A stretch of DNA of 16,969 bases from JADGRF01 sp036382515 (GTDB lineage: Bacteria > Myxococcota_A > Polyangia > Polyangiales > JAFGIB01). The translations under genes were made by a program, and so were the position numbers. Below, piece by piece: positions 1 through 7,811 of this stretch. The stretch is from positions 1 to 16,969 of the forward strand of contig DASVHQ010000080.1 of assembly GCA_036382515.1 (NCBI GenBank), given 5' to 3'. Position 1 is the first letter of the stretch; every line of letters begins with the position of its first letter. The notes under the pieces were generated by a model, which was given only the letters and a program-made list of their open reading frames with translations, had not been told where the DNA came from and made no database searches.

Positions 1-180
1 CTTGGTCGCGGTGCAGTTCACGTAGGCAAGGATGGCCAACATCCTGAGCCGGTCTTCGTACCCCGTGAAGCTGATCAACGCCGGACCGAGAAGTTCGAGA
101 TGCTCGATGGCCCAGACCTGGGTCTCGGTGATGCGCCACCAACCACGGATCGATGTTGGAATGTCGATGGTTCTCGGCAT
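1..180 (-). CDS. Partial small hypothetical protein, runs off left edge
   Basis: This reading frame is open from an ATG at 180 to the window edge, giving exactly 60 codons with no stop. The product begins MPRTIDIPTSIRGWWRITET and continues with a hydrophobic-aromatic pattern (VWAIEHLELLGPALISF). Codon third positions are mostly G or C, as in the confident genes here. The opening 'MPxxIDIPxxxRGxWRI' resembles small hypothetical bacterial proteins in which a short conserved beta strand carries the RGxWRI motif; I know no function for them. No strong ribosome site is visible (GGTGA lies about 10 nt upstream). It follows the small ORF at 207-422 with a 26-bp gap, so it may be the last gene of the leftward cluster. 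The C-terminus is outside the window. Confidence 0.6.
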   Translation of the reverse strand, partial: MPRTIDIPTSIRGWWRITETQVWAIEHLELLGPALISFTGYEDRLRMLAILAYVNCTATK

Positions 181-206
181 CAGTATCGTGTCACCAACGG
201 CTCCGG

Positions 207-422
207 TCACCGTTTCGCCGACGGTTTTCGGGGCCGGACTTTGGCCGCCGCCGCCGCGTAGCTCTCTCGTGCTCGTTGAAGGTACGAAGGGTCCTTGCAG
301 ATGCGATTCCCCTGGTAGAACTCGGAAGCGGCCTGCGTCTGCGGAATCACTTCGAAGCGGACGCGGAAATCGAAACCGCTGACCTGGTCCATGTGGAGCG
401 TGAATTCACCGGCGGGATCCAT
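207..422 (-). CDS. Small hypothetical protein, OsmC-like opening, unidentified
   Basis: A 71-residue frame starts at ATG 422, directly after an in-frame TAG at 432-434, and ends at TGA 207. Its first 25 residues contain GEFTLHMDQVSGFDFRVRFE. This resembles the opening beta hairpin of OsmC-family proteins (for example 'FEFKVRF' in relatives), but the expected downstream 'DEPxPLGxxxGPN' segment is absent. The second half (SEFYQGNRICKDPSYLQRAR, then a poly-Ala and basic tail) is not recognisable. The start overlaps the 3' end of the DUF2156 gene by 17 bp and sits beside an 8-bp inverted repeat. Codon bias is coding-like in the first half. It could be a true small gene, or the scrap of an OsmC gene joined to other sequence. 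Confidence 0.4.
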   Translation of the reverse strand: MDPAGEFTLHMDQVSGFDFRVRFEVIPQTQAASEFYQGNRICKDPSYLQRARESYAAAAAKVRPRKPSAKR

Positions 423-1638
423 GTCCGTGCACTAGCACGGACTGCGCTCTGCCAGCATCAGCCAGGCCAGTCGTGTGTCGGCTGTCGCTCCAGTGGGGAT
501 CGCGCCATGCACGAAGCCTCTTGCCGATGCTTAAGCCGAAAGACACGGTGTCGCAGCGCTTCATCGCGCCCAAGCAGGTGCCCACGTTGATGGAGGATCG
601 AGCACGGAGGATCACGCTAGGTGCGCGCAGCAGTGAGCGTATCCCGAAGAGCAAGAACCCGCCGCGTGCGAATGCAGCGAGCACGTCAACGATCGACAAG
701 AACTCGCTCTGTGTCGCGGGGTACGAGAGGTAGATCGGTGACCATGCGTTCGGCCTCAGCTTGGCTTTGTAGGCGTGCAGGCCCTTGAAGTCGTAGAGCC
801 ACGCGCTCTGGTCGCGTGCCAGACGCAATATGCCAGCTACGTCGCCTGCCAGCGGCGTAAGCCCGAGCGTCAGCCAGGTGCTGGTCGTGGTCGCCAGCCA
901 ACGCATCACCGCGTCCACAAGCAGCTCGCTCGTGCCGTTGGGCGCGTCTGGGTCCCGCACCAGGTTTTCGATGAACCAACCACTTCGCGTCGGGACGGGG
1001 ATTACGCCCGCAAACCCGATCACGCTGCCGTCCTGTTCGGCGACGAAACAGGCGCGCTTGTTCGGGAAGGTGAAGGGATCGACGCGCACCAGGAACTCCA
1101 TCGGCGCCATGCCTCGTGTCTCCAGCCAACGCTCTACGACCCGCATGATGCCAACGCGTGTGGGTCCCACCTGCAGCTCCTGCGCCGTGGCTCGCCGAAC
1201 GTGCACACCCTTGGCGCGGGCGCGCCGCAGCTGTTCGCGCAAGCTGCGGTGCTGCGCCAGTGTCGCGGGCCAGCGGCGTGGATCCCAGCTGGGTTGCTCA
1301 CCGATCAGTAACGAGCGCAAGGCGCCGCCGGCCAGCTCGCGGAAGCGCTCTTCGGTCGCGAAGAAGCAGGAGCGTTTGCCTGACAGGCGGGCGGCGCGCG
1401 TGAAGGCGCTCGCGCAGCTGCTGATGGCGGCAGGCGTTGCGATCGGCGCACCTGCGGCTACCCACGCGCTGCCGGTGTCCACGTAAGCGACGCAGGCGTC
1501 ATCTCCGTGGAAGAAGTACGAGTAGCCGGACCCCAGCGTTTGGAACGCAGTCGCGTTCCAGCCGTGACGCTCGACCAGATCGAGGACGCGGTCTCGTTGC
1601 GACATCGGCAGGTCGGTGCTTCGCAGACTCGGCTTCAT
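406..1638 (-). CDS. DUF2156 (LPG-synthase C-terminal-like) protein
   Basis: The 410-residue product matches the DUF2156 fold, the cytosolic GNAT-like catalytic domain of MprF/lysyl-phosphatidylglycerol synthases that move an amino acid from aminoacyl-tRNA to phosphatidylglycerol. Visible marks are the N-terminal half with YSYFFHGDDACVAYVDTG and a 'VAAGAPIA' strand (residues about 39-67), and the second half with FVAEQDGSVIGFAGV (198-212), GWFIENLVRDPDAPNGTSEL (220-239) and YDFKGLHAYKAKLRP (282-296). No flippase-type membrane domain is attached, so the substrate is unknown. The ATG overlaps the ClC stop by 4 bp (ATGA) with no Shine-Dalgarno of its own, indicating translational coupling; an alternative ATG lies at 1605. 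The last 60 or so residues look unlike the family and may be a read-on tail. Envelope lipid modification is plausible but inferred. Confidence 0.85.
   Translation of the reverse strand: MKPSLRSTDLPMSQRDRVLDLVERHGWNATAFQTLGSGYSYFFHGDDACVAYVDTGSAWVAAGAPIATPAAISSCASAFTRAARLSGKRSCFFATEERFRELAGGALRSLLIGEQPSWDPRRWPATLAQHRSLREQLRRARAKGVHVRRATAQELQVGPTRVGIMRVVERWLETRGMAPMEFLVRVDPFTFPNKRACFVAEQDGSVIGFAGVIPVPTRSGWFIENLVRDPDAPNGTSELLVDAVMRWLATTTSTWLTLGLTPLAGDVAGILRLARDQSAWLYDFKGLHAYKAKLRPNAWSPIYLSYPATQSEFLSIVDVLAAFARGGFLLFGIRSLLRAPSVILRARSSINVGTCLGAMKRCDTVSFGLSIGKRLRAWRDPHWSDSRHTTGLADAGRAQSVLVHGHGSRR
423..442. repeat. 8-bp inverted repeat (stem-loop)
   Basis: GTCCGTGC and GCACGGAC flank a 4-base loop (acta). 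The hairpin lies in the last codons of the DUF2156 gene and directly before the ATG of the small ORF at 422, so in the mRNA it could mask that start. No T-run follows on either side, so it is not a typical intrinsic terminator. Confidence 0.5.
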
Positions 1639-3473
1639 GAACGTAGCAATGTGGCGGGTCGCAGCTGGTGGTCATCCAAGCGGCGCACATGCGCATCGAC
1701 CAGATCACTGCGAGTGAGGATGCCGATGACGCGACGGGGTTGCGCGCGTGACACGACCGGCAAGCGGCCGACGTGCGCGCGTGCCATGCAGTCTGCGGCG
1801 TCGCGCAACGAGCAATCGTCGTAGATGACAATGGCCTCGAGGTGGATCAGCTCGCTGACGCGACGAGCCGCAGCGCTCGGGGTACTGATCAGGTCGCGGC
1901 GTGTCAACACGCCGATCAGCAGCCCTGCCTCATCGACCACGGGAAAGCCCTGATGACGCGTGCCTTCGGCTTCGGACGCCAGCCACTTGCGCACCGTTTC
2001 GACACTGTCGTCGCCTCTCAGCTGCACCACGGGTCGCAGCGCGCACTCGCGCACGCTGATCAGCGACAGGAAATCGGCACTGTACTCACCTAGAGCGCGA
2101 ACACCGCGCCGCGCGAGCTTCTCGGTCATGATCGAATTGCGCATGAGCAAGGAGGAGACGAGAAATGCCGAGGTGCAGCCGCCGAGCAGAGGCAGAAGGC
2201 CGAGCGGTTGGCGGGTGGCCTCGAAGGCGAACACCACGGAGGCCAGCAGCGCGCGTGAGGCGCCTGCGAACATCGCCGCCATCCCGACCAGCGCGGCGAT
2301 GCGCACATCGATTGTCAGATTCGGTGCGAGCGCGACGCCTAGCGTACCGAGCGTCGCGCCGAGACCGCCTCCGATGGTGAGCAACGGCGCCAGCGTGCCG
2401 CCGGAGGTTCCGCTGCCGAGGGAGATCGCCCAGGACAGAAACTTCAGGGTGCACAGCACGAGGACGGGTTTCGCGAGCATGCCGCCAGAGAGGATGTGCT
2501 CGATGTTGTCGTAGCCGACGCCCATCGTCCTGGGCGCGAAGTAGCCGATGCTCCCGACGGCAACTCCGCCCAGCGCTGGCCACCACATCCAATGGATCGG
2601 TAGCCGCTCGAAGCCGTCCTCAACGGCATAGACAGCGCGTGTCACGCCGACTGACGCGACGCCCACCAGCGCGCCCAACACCACGTAACTTGCCAGCGCC
2701 GCTCCGCTTGGCTGCACCAGATCCTGCATCGCGAAGACCGGCGCCGCGCCGACGAATGTCATGCGAACGCCGGTGGCGGTGACGGCGGCCAAGGCGACGG
2801 GGATCAACGAACGCGGGTGGTATTCGAAGAGCAGGAGCTCGATCGCCAGCAGCACTGCCGACACCGGGCTGCCGAAGGTGGCGGCCATGCCGGCGGCGGC
2901 GCCCGCAGAGAGCAGCGTCTTGCGTTCAAACGCTGTGGTCTTCAGCACTTGTCCGGCGAGCGATCCGAGCGCGCCGCCCGTCACGATGATGGGCCCTTCC
3001 GCGCCGAAGGGCCCACCAGTCCCGATCGCAATCGCCGCCGACAGCGGCTTGAGGAAGGTGATGCGCGCTGGAATGCGGCTCTGGTTGGTGAGGACTTGCT
3101 CCATCGCTTCGGGAATGCCGTGGCCGCGAATCGCCTTCGAGCCGAAGCGCGCCATGAGCCCGACGACGACACCGCCGAGCACCGGGATCGCCACGACCCA
3201 AGCCCCGAGCCGATGGTCTGCCGGGGAGACGAAGGCCGTTGAGAAGCGGCCGTAGAACGCAAGGTTCGTGATCAGCCCGATCAACCGCGTCAGCAACTGA
3301 GCCACTAGGCCGGCGGTGATGGCGATCAGGATCGCGATGCCGCTGATGGTGACGACCCGCCGATCGACCAGCACCGGATGCGCTGGGATGTCGGCCGCGA
3401 CCAGCGTTGGCGCCAGAGACGGCGCGATCGGGAGACCTGCGGTTTCGTCTAGCGCTGCTTCACGATCCGTCAC
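1635..3473 (-). CDS. ClC family chloride channel/antiporter with CBS pair
   Basis: This integral membrane protein moves chloride (or a similar anion) across the inner membrane, possibly in exchange for protons. In the 612-residue form the three ClC signatures are present: GHGIPE (117-122), GPFGAEGP (154-161) with the gating glutamate at E159, and GTSGGTLAPLL (355-365). The usual Ser of GSGIP is His here, a variant I recall in other bacterial ClCs. Two CBS domains follow (about 478-535 and 540-598; 'QGFPVVDEAGLLIGVLTRRD' and 'VGRLPVVSR...GILTRSDL'), which commonly sense nucleotides. The frame stays open to an ATG at 3536 inside marR. I chose GTG at 3473, which gives a 14-bp overlap with marR and removes a basic stretch that reads like out-of-frame sequence; no ATG lies nearby. 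The overlap with the DUF2156 gene implies an operon. Confidence 0.93.
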   Translation of the reverse strand: MTDREAALDETAGLPIAPSLAPTLVAADIPAHPVLVDRRVVTISGIAILIAITAGLVAQLLTRLIGLITNLAFYGRFSTAFVSPADHRLGAWVVAIPVLGGVVVGLMARFGSKAIRGHGIPEAMEQVLTNQSRIPARITFLKPLSAAIAIGTGGPFGAEGPIIVTGGALGSLAGQVLKTTAFERKTLLSAGAAAGMAATFGSPVSAVLLAIELLLFEYHPRSLIPVALAAVTATGVRMTFVGAAPVFAMQDLVQPSGAALASYVVLGALVGVASVGVTRAVYAVEDGFERLPIHWMWWPALGGVAVGSIGYFAPRTMGVGYDNIEHILSGGMLAKPVLVLCTLKFLSWAISLGSGTSGGTLAPLLTIGGGLGATLGTLGVALAPNLTIDVRIAALVGMAAMFAGASRALLASVVFAFEATRQPLGLLPLLGGCTSAFLVSSLLMRNSIMTEKLARRGVRALGEYSADFLSLISVRECALRPVVQLRGDDSVETVRKWLASEAEGTRHQGFPVVDEAGLLIGVLTRRDLISTPSAAARRVSELIHLEAIVIYDDCSLRDAADCMARAHVGRLPVVSRAQPRRVIGILTRSDLVDAHVRRLDDHQLRPATLLRS

Positions 3474-3963
3474 GGTGTTTGGCTTTCTTGGGTGCGACGG
3501 GCTCTTCGTCGTCGAAGAACATCGCGGGCGCTTCATCGGCCAGTTGCATCGCTTCGACCAGGCCGTGCAACGCTGCGGCCAAGTCTTTGCGCGCCTTTTT
3601 CGGCAGCTTCTCGATGCCTTCGATCAAGCGGTCTTGCGCGGCGAAGGGCGCCCGTTGCAGCAACTTGCGCCCGCGCTTCGTCAGCTCCAGCTCGATCCGA
3701 CGACCGTCGATCGCTGACGTGGTGCGTTGCACAAACCCGCGCTCCACGAGCCGTTTTGCCACGACTGAAACCGTGCTCTGGTGCGTGCGGGTGCGTGCAG
3801 CCAGCACGTTGAGAGAGAGCGCGCGTGTCGACGAGAGCGCGCGCATCACGAAGAGCTGCGCGCCGGTGACGCCCAGCTGGTGTTCCGCCGCGCGTGACGA
3901 TTCGCGGAGCACCCGCACGATACGGCGCAGGTCGTCGAGCACTGCTGTGACTTCGGACGTCAT
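3460..3963 (-). CDS. MarR-family transcriptional regulator
   Basis: A 167-residue winged-helix regulator. The helix-turn-helix lies about residues 48-76 (LSLNVLAARTRTHQSTVSVVAKRLVERG) and the wing about 78-98, with the family pattern DGRRIELELTKRG. The N- and C-terminal helices needed for dimerisation are present, and the C-terminus has an unusual acidic then basic tail (DDEEPVAPKKAKHRD). It is first in the leftward cluster, and its stop overlaps the ClC start. MarR proteins usually repress their own operon and release DNA on binding a small acid or phenolic compound, so control of the ClC and DUF2156 genes is likely. Ligand unknown. The ATG at 3963 has no clear Shine-Dalgarno and lies only about 12 nt from a candidate -10, so the message could be nearly leaderless. 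Confidence 0.92.
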   Translation of the reverse strand: MTSEVTAVLDDLRRIVRVLRESSRAAEHQLGVTGAQLFVMRALSSTRALSLNVLAARTRTHQSTVSVVAKRLVERGFVQRTTSAIDGRRIELELTKRGRKLLQRAPFAAQDRLIEGIEKLPKKARKDLAAALHGLVEAMQLADEAPAMFFDDEEPVAPKKAKHRDGS

Positions 3964-3975
3964 GCTTGCGCTCGC

Positions 3976-4005
3976 ACCCTACAACACGAAACGTATGGGT
4001 GCCAA
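3976..4005 (-). promoter_or_regulatory. Candidate marR promoter with overlapping inverted repeat
   Basis: On the minus strand, TTGGCA (4000-4005) and TAGGGT (3976-3981) are spaced by 18 nt, an acceptable sigma70-like pair. The arms GCACCC (3974-3979) and GGGTGC (3997-4002) overlap the -10 and -35 respectively, with 17 nt between them. This arrangement would suit repression by the adjacent MarR protein. MarR sites are usually more compact palindromes, so the operator reading is uncertain. The -10 lies about 12 nt from the marR ATG. Confidence 0.3.
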
Positions 4006-4208
4006 TGCAATCACCTGAAATGGCGACGCGCTTGTCTCTGGCGCCAACGCGCTCGCTTAGATCCACCGCGCGTCAAGCGAGCTCAAGGCGCCGCTCGCGA
4101 GCGGCGGACCGCTGGGGCTGCCCTTCTCTGCGCCCGCCTGGCGTCGGTCGCTGCTCGTGTCCCGCCAAGCACGCGATCCATCGTCGCTGCGCCTCGCGGT
4201 GCTGCGGG

Positions 4209-4237
4209 TTGACATGGGGGATCTCGAGCCCTAGGTC
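4209..4237 (+). promoter_or_regulatory. Candidate sigma70-type promoter for HAF gene
   Basis: A perfect -35 hexamer TTGACA (4209-4214) is followed after 17 nt by TAGGTC (4232-4237), which keeps the first two bases of the -10 consensus. It points at the HAF gene, whose ATG lies about 110 nt downstream. The -10 is weak, so this is a suggestion from spacing and the -35 match only. Confidence 0.35.
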
Positions 4238-4337
4238 ACGCCAGCCGGCTCTGCGTGTTTGCGGAACGGGCCCTTCGTGGGAGCACGCCGGGTTTTTCGC
4301 AACAGGCGTCGCACACTCGGCGGCCGCCCAGCTTCGC

Positions 4338-4343
4338 GGAGGT
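4338..4343 (+). promoter_or_regulatory. Ribosome binding site deciding the HAF start
   Basis: GGAGGT lies 6 nt before ATG 4350. It is the only strong Shine-Dalgarno in the upstream open frame and supports the 683-residue form with a signal peptide at its N-terminus. Confidence 0.75.
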
Positions 4344-4349
4344 CACTCG

Positions 4350-6401
4350 ATGTTCCAACACACAGCCGTCCATCTCATGGCATTCACCGCGGTCCTAGTG
4401 GCCTTGTCGGGTTCCGCATCCGGCTCCGCGAGCGCAGACTACCGTGTCATCGATCTCGGCGGCCTGTCAGGCGCGGTGAGCCGAGGCAACGCGATCAACA
4501 ACGCGGGCGAGAGCTTGGGCAACTCGTCGTCGGCCTCGAGCGCGCTCGACGCGTGGCTGGCGCTCCACAACTTACAGACTCAGGTGTCGTTCTTCGCGGA
4601 AGCGGACGGCACGCTGCATGCCGTGCCCGGCAGCGGCGTGGCCCTCAACAACCGCGGCCAGGTCGCGGGTATCGCGCCGCTGACCGACGCCTGTGGGCGT
4701 TCGCCGCAGCGCGCCTTCCTCTGGAGCGTGCGCTCCGGCGCACAAACGCTGCCGCCGCTACCAGGCGATGTCGAGAGCGTCGCAACCGCGATCAACGACG
4801 CAGGCGCAGTGGTCGGCTATTCGGTCGACGCCAACTCCACCCACCACGCCGTGCTGTGGATCAACCGGCAACCCCAAACCTTGGGCACGCCCGACGGCAG
4901 CACGGCGATCGCGATCAACAATCAATTGCAGGTGCTGGGCTATCTCGCGGGCGGGAAGAAGGGCGCCGGCTACAGCTTCTTCCTGTGGACGGCGGCGAAC
5001 GGCTACCAAAGCGCGCCGTCGCTCACGCGCGTGGGCGATCAGTATAGCTTGGCGACGGCCCTGAACGATCACGGCCAGATCCTGGGCACCTCGACCGACA
5101 CCAACTTCGTCAACCACGCGGTGCTCTGGGACAGCAGCGTAGGTCTGATGGACATTGGACAAGTTTCAGGTGACACATCCAGCACGCCGCTTGGGCTCAA
5201 CCAGCAAGGCGACGTGCTCGCCGTGTCCATGGCGGCCTCCGGCAGCACCTCGCACTACTTTCTTTGGGATGGTGCGCGCGGCGTGCGTGCGATCGCGGCG
5301 GGTCTGGGCTTCACGAGCGTCGCCGGTTTGAACGATCACGACGACCTGGTCGGCACGAAGCCAAACCGTGCCGGAGCGCCGCGTGCCTTCACGCAGCGCC
5401 GTGGCGTGTCCCATGAACTGGGAACGCTGGGCGGTGATTGGAGCGTGGGCAGCGCGCTCAGCCAGAGCGGTGATGTCGCAGGTTACGCTCTCGATGTGAC
5501 TGGCAACGTGCACGGCTTTCGCTGGACTGCGCGCGCCGGCCTGGAGAATTTGAACGACTTGGACCAAGGCACGGGTGTCAGCATCGCTCGGTCCATCAAC
5601 GCGCAAGGCGCGATCGTCGGAACCGCGGCCAAGACTTGGTCGACGCGGCAACGAGCGTTCCTCTGGAACCCACGCACGCAGATGCGTGACCTTGGTTCGC
5701 TCGAAGGTGTCGACAGCGGATTCAGCGAAGCCTACGGCATCAACGCGCGCGGCCAGGTGGTGGGCTTCACGACGCAAAGCTTTTCGAATGGCAATTCCGC
5801 GATGCCACCGTTCTTGTGGGATGCGGCCACGGGGATGCAAGCCTTGCCTCTGCCTGCGAACTTCTTGACGTTCTTCTCTGCCCCTGCCACGGCGATCAAC
5901 GACCGCACGACGGTCGTCGGCACTGGGCTCGCGTTCTCCGGTGACGCCGGCTGGATCTGGGATGCGACGAAGGGCAGCCGCGAATTGTTGTCAGCAAGCG
6001 GTGCGGCCGCTCTGCCCACTGCGCTCAACAACCGCGACCAGGTCGTGGGTCAGTCACCGGTGTCGACAGGTAGCTGCGGTTTCGCGACGTCGCACGCGTT
6101 CATCACGGCTGCGGACGGCAGCGTACAAGACCTCGGTACGCTCGACGGCGATCAGATCAGTGTGGCGCGCGCGATCAACCTGGAAGGCGATGTCGTAGGA
6201 AACTCGGGCTCTTTTCTGTTACGTGCGTTCTTGTATCATGCAGGCCGCATCGAGAATCTCACCACGCTGGTCGCCGATCCGCAGTGGCTCTTGCAGAGCG
6301 CGGAAGCCATCAACGACGCGGGAGCCATTACCGGCGTCGGCCTGCATCATGGCCAGGTGCACGCCTTCTTGTTGCAGCCTCTGCCAGACCGACAACATTG
6401 A
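4350..6401 (+). CDS. Secreted HAF-repeat beta-propeller-like protein
   Basis: A 683-residue exported protein. The start is ATG 4350, with GGAGGT at 4338-4343 and a 6-nt spacer; the frame extends upstream to 3966 but that part lacks protein character. Residues 1-29 form a signal peptide with a likely cleavage after SGSASA, before DYRVIDLGGLSG. The rest is about 14 imperfect repeats of roughly 45 residues, each containing a turn like 'AINDAGAVVGYS' (variants NNRGQVAG, NDHGQILG, NARGQVVG, NNRDQVVG) followed by a 'HAFLW' or 'HAVLW' strand. This is the HAF-repeat family of predicted extracellular beta proteins, whose function is not established. No C-terminal sorting signal is visible, and the last repeat ends at HAFLLQPLPDRQH. 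It seems to be a single-gene unit. Confidence 0.9.
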   Translation: MFQHTAVHLMAFTAVLVALSGSASGSASADYRVIDLGGLSGAVSRGNAINNAGESLGNSSSASSALDAWLALHNLQTQVSFFAEADGTLHAVPGSGVALNNRGQVAGIAPLTDACGRSPQRAFLWSVRSGAQTLPPLPGDVESVATAINDAGAVVGYSVDANSTHHAVLWINRQPQTLGTPDGSTAIAINNQLQVLGYLAGGKKGAGYSFFLWTAANGYQSAPSLTRVGDQYSLATALNDHGQILGTSTDTNFVNHAVLWDSSVGLMDIGQVSGDTSSTPLGLNQQGDVLAVSMAASGSTSHYFLWDGARGVRAIAAGLGFTSVAGLNDHDDLVGTKPNRAGAPRAFTQRRGVSHELGTLGGDWSVGSALSQSGDVAGYALDVTGNVHGFRWTARAGLENLNDLDQGTGVSIARSINAQGAIVGTAAKTWSTRQRAFLWNPRTQMRDLGSLEGVDSGFSEAYGINARGQVVGFTTQSFSNGNSAMPPFLWDAATGMQALPLPANFLTFFSAPATAINDRTTVVGTGLAFSGDAGWIWDATKGSRELLSASGAAALPTALNNRDQVVGQSPVSTGSCGFATSHAFITAADGSVQDLGTLDGDQISVARAINLEGDVVGNSGSFLLRAFLYHAGRIENLTTLVADPQWLLQSAEAINDAGAITGVGLHHGQVHAFLLQPLPDRQH

Positions 6402-6498
6402 TTTCGCCGCGGGCGCGGTTGCTCTAACCGGGGCCAATTTTCAACGCTGACGCCGTTGGTGTCTTTCGCAGAGTGCGCCGGACAGGCGCGTGCCCTTG

Positions 6499-6504
6499 AA
6501 GGAG
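6499..6504 (+). promoter_or_regulatory. Ribosome binding site deciding the VWA start
   Basis: AAGGAG followed by a 6-nt spacer precedes GTG 6511. The alternative GTG at 6490 lies upstream of this site and would place it inside the gene, so 6511 is preferred. The resulting N-terminus is a normal short lipoprotein signal. Confidence 0.75.
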
Positions 6505-6510
6505 ATATCC

Positions 6511-7617
6511 GTGATCATTGACCGCGCCACTGCACTCGTTCTTCTGAGCCTGCTTGTCGGCTGCTCTTCGTCTTCGGGCTCGCCGAAGAACGGCGCGGGC
6601 TCCACGGACGCGGGTTCGCCCGGTTCCGGGGGGAGCCACTGCTACCCAAACGGCACATGCAACGCCGCGCTCTCGTGTCTGAGCAATCTCTGTGTGAACC
6701 CCATGAGCGGTGCCGGCGGTCAGTCAGGCGCGGCGGGCGGCCTGGCTGGCACCGGTGGTACGGTGGCAGGTCCCGGTGGTGTCACGGGCACCGCAGGCCA
6801 CATAGGCGGCGCCGGTTCGAGAGCAGGCGGCACCTCGAGCGACAGCGGTCCCGCAGATGCGAGCAGTCGCGGCGATGCCTCGTGTACGAAGCCAAAACAG
6901 ATCGATCTCTACGTCATGCTAAGCCAGACCGGATCGATGAACGACAAAGTCAACGGCGGTGTCGCCAAGTGGGCTGCGGTCACTCAGGGCATCACGACGT
7001 TCGTGAACGATACCACCTCGAAGGGACTGGGTATCGGCATCCAATATTTCGGTCTGCCACCGAGCGTAGCTTGCCCAGTCGCCTGCGCCATCGACGCTGA
7101 CTGCGGGACGTCCGGCCCCTGCGATTCAGCCGCCACCCATGTGTGCTTGGGATGTTTCGCGGGAGACTCGTGCACTGCGTCCGACTATGCGACGCCGGAC
7201 GTGGGGATCGGGACGCTGCCGACGGTCGGGAGCTCCATCGTCGCGTCGCTCGCTAACCACGCTCCATCAACCGCCGATGCTCTCGCCCCTGCGCTGGACG
7301 GAGCGATCACCTACACCAAGTCCTACGCACAAGCGCACTGGGGCCACGCCGTGGCTGTCGTGCTCGTCACGGACGGGCCGCCGTCGGAGTGCACGACGGA
7401 CCTTTCGTCCATAGCGGCGCTGGCGGCGGCGGGTCTGCCGGTCGTGCATACGTTCATTGTCGGCCTCGGCAGCTCGACGTCGGTTCTGGATGGCGTCGCC
7501 CAGGCGGGCGGAACCGGTGCCGTGATGACGGTCGACACCAACCAGCCCCTGCCGCTGAGAATCCAGCAAGCGCTGACGCAGATCGCGAGCAGCGCCGCGC
7601 TCGCTTGTGCCCCCTGA
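6511..7617 (+). CDS. VWA-domain lipoprotein with altered MIDAS motif
   Basis: A 368-residue predicted lipoprotein. The signal peptide ends in the lipobox LVGC (residues 15-18, Cys18 lipidated). Next come a Ser/Gly linker, a Cys-rich head (CYPNGTC...CLSNLC, 44-61), a second Gly-rich linker (about 64-122) and a von Willebrand factor A domain (about 128-366). VWA domains bind a metal through DxSxS plus downstream Thr and Asp. Here the first strand reads DLYVMLSQTGSM, so the metal Asp is Ser138 (S-Q-T-G-S, 138-142), while VTDGPPSEC (D288) is intact. An inner Cys-rich insert (about 188-221) interrupts the domain. The role is probably protein binding at the envelope surface; no partner is encoded beside it. 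Metal binding is likely weakened or lost. Confidence 0.88.
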   Translation: MIIDRATALVLLSLLVGCSSSSGSPKNGAGSTDAGSPGSGGSHCYPNGTCNAALSCLSNLCVNPMSGAGGQSGAAGGLAGTGGTVAGPGGVTGTAGHIGGAGSRAGGTSSDSGPADASSRGDASCTKPKQIDLYVMLSQTGSMNDKVNGGVAKWAAVTQGITTFVNDTTSKGLGIGIQYFGLPPSVACPVACAIDADCGTSGPCDSAATHVCLGCFAGDSCTASDYATPDVGIGTLPTVGSSIVASLANHAPSTADALAPALDGAITYTKSYAQAHWGHAVAVVLVTDGPPSECTTDLSSIAALAAAGLPVVHTFIVGLGSSTSVLDGVAQAGGTGAVMTVDTNQPLPLRIQQALTQIASSAALACAP

Positions 7618-7811
7618 CCTTCTTGGCGCCCGCCGGGCCCCGGCGACCGCGTTGCACATGAACGGGCTCTCGGGTCCACCCGCGAGTTGACATTCACCCA
7701 GACCGCGAAGTGGCGTCACCCCCTACCCCATCTTCTCCACGCGGCAGCGTCTGCGCGAAGCTTCTCGATCGAGCCGTGCGCGCCGTGCTCGTGACGCCGC
7801 TGGATGCATGA

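Larger units (their letters stand above)
3964..4349. other. Divergent intergenic region, 386 bp
   Basis: This gap separates the leftward marR operon from the rightward HAF gene. It holds the candidate marR promoter at its left end and a candidate rightward promoter at 4209-4237. The frame of the HAF gene stays open through it, but the translation is rich in Arg/Ser/Cys, has no protein-like pattern and has no ribosome site, so I do not count it as coding. Confidence 0.6.

Noticed and set aside
3474..3536. Longer ClC start at ATG 3536
   Set aside because: It lies deep inside marR and the added residues (KRPRCSSTTKSPSHPRKPN) look like out-of-frame marR sequence.
3966..4349. N-terminal extension of the HAF protein by 128 residues
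   Set aside because: No signal peptide or ribosome site, and Arg/Ser/Cys-rich text; a strong Shine-Dalgarno and signal peptide are found at ATG 4350.
7631..7645. CGCCGG-GCC-CCGGCG hairpin after the VWA gene as a terminator
   Set aside because: Six-bp stem only and no T-run after it; in DNA this GC-rich such hairpins are common.
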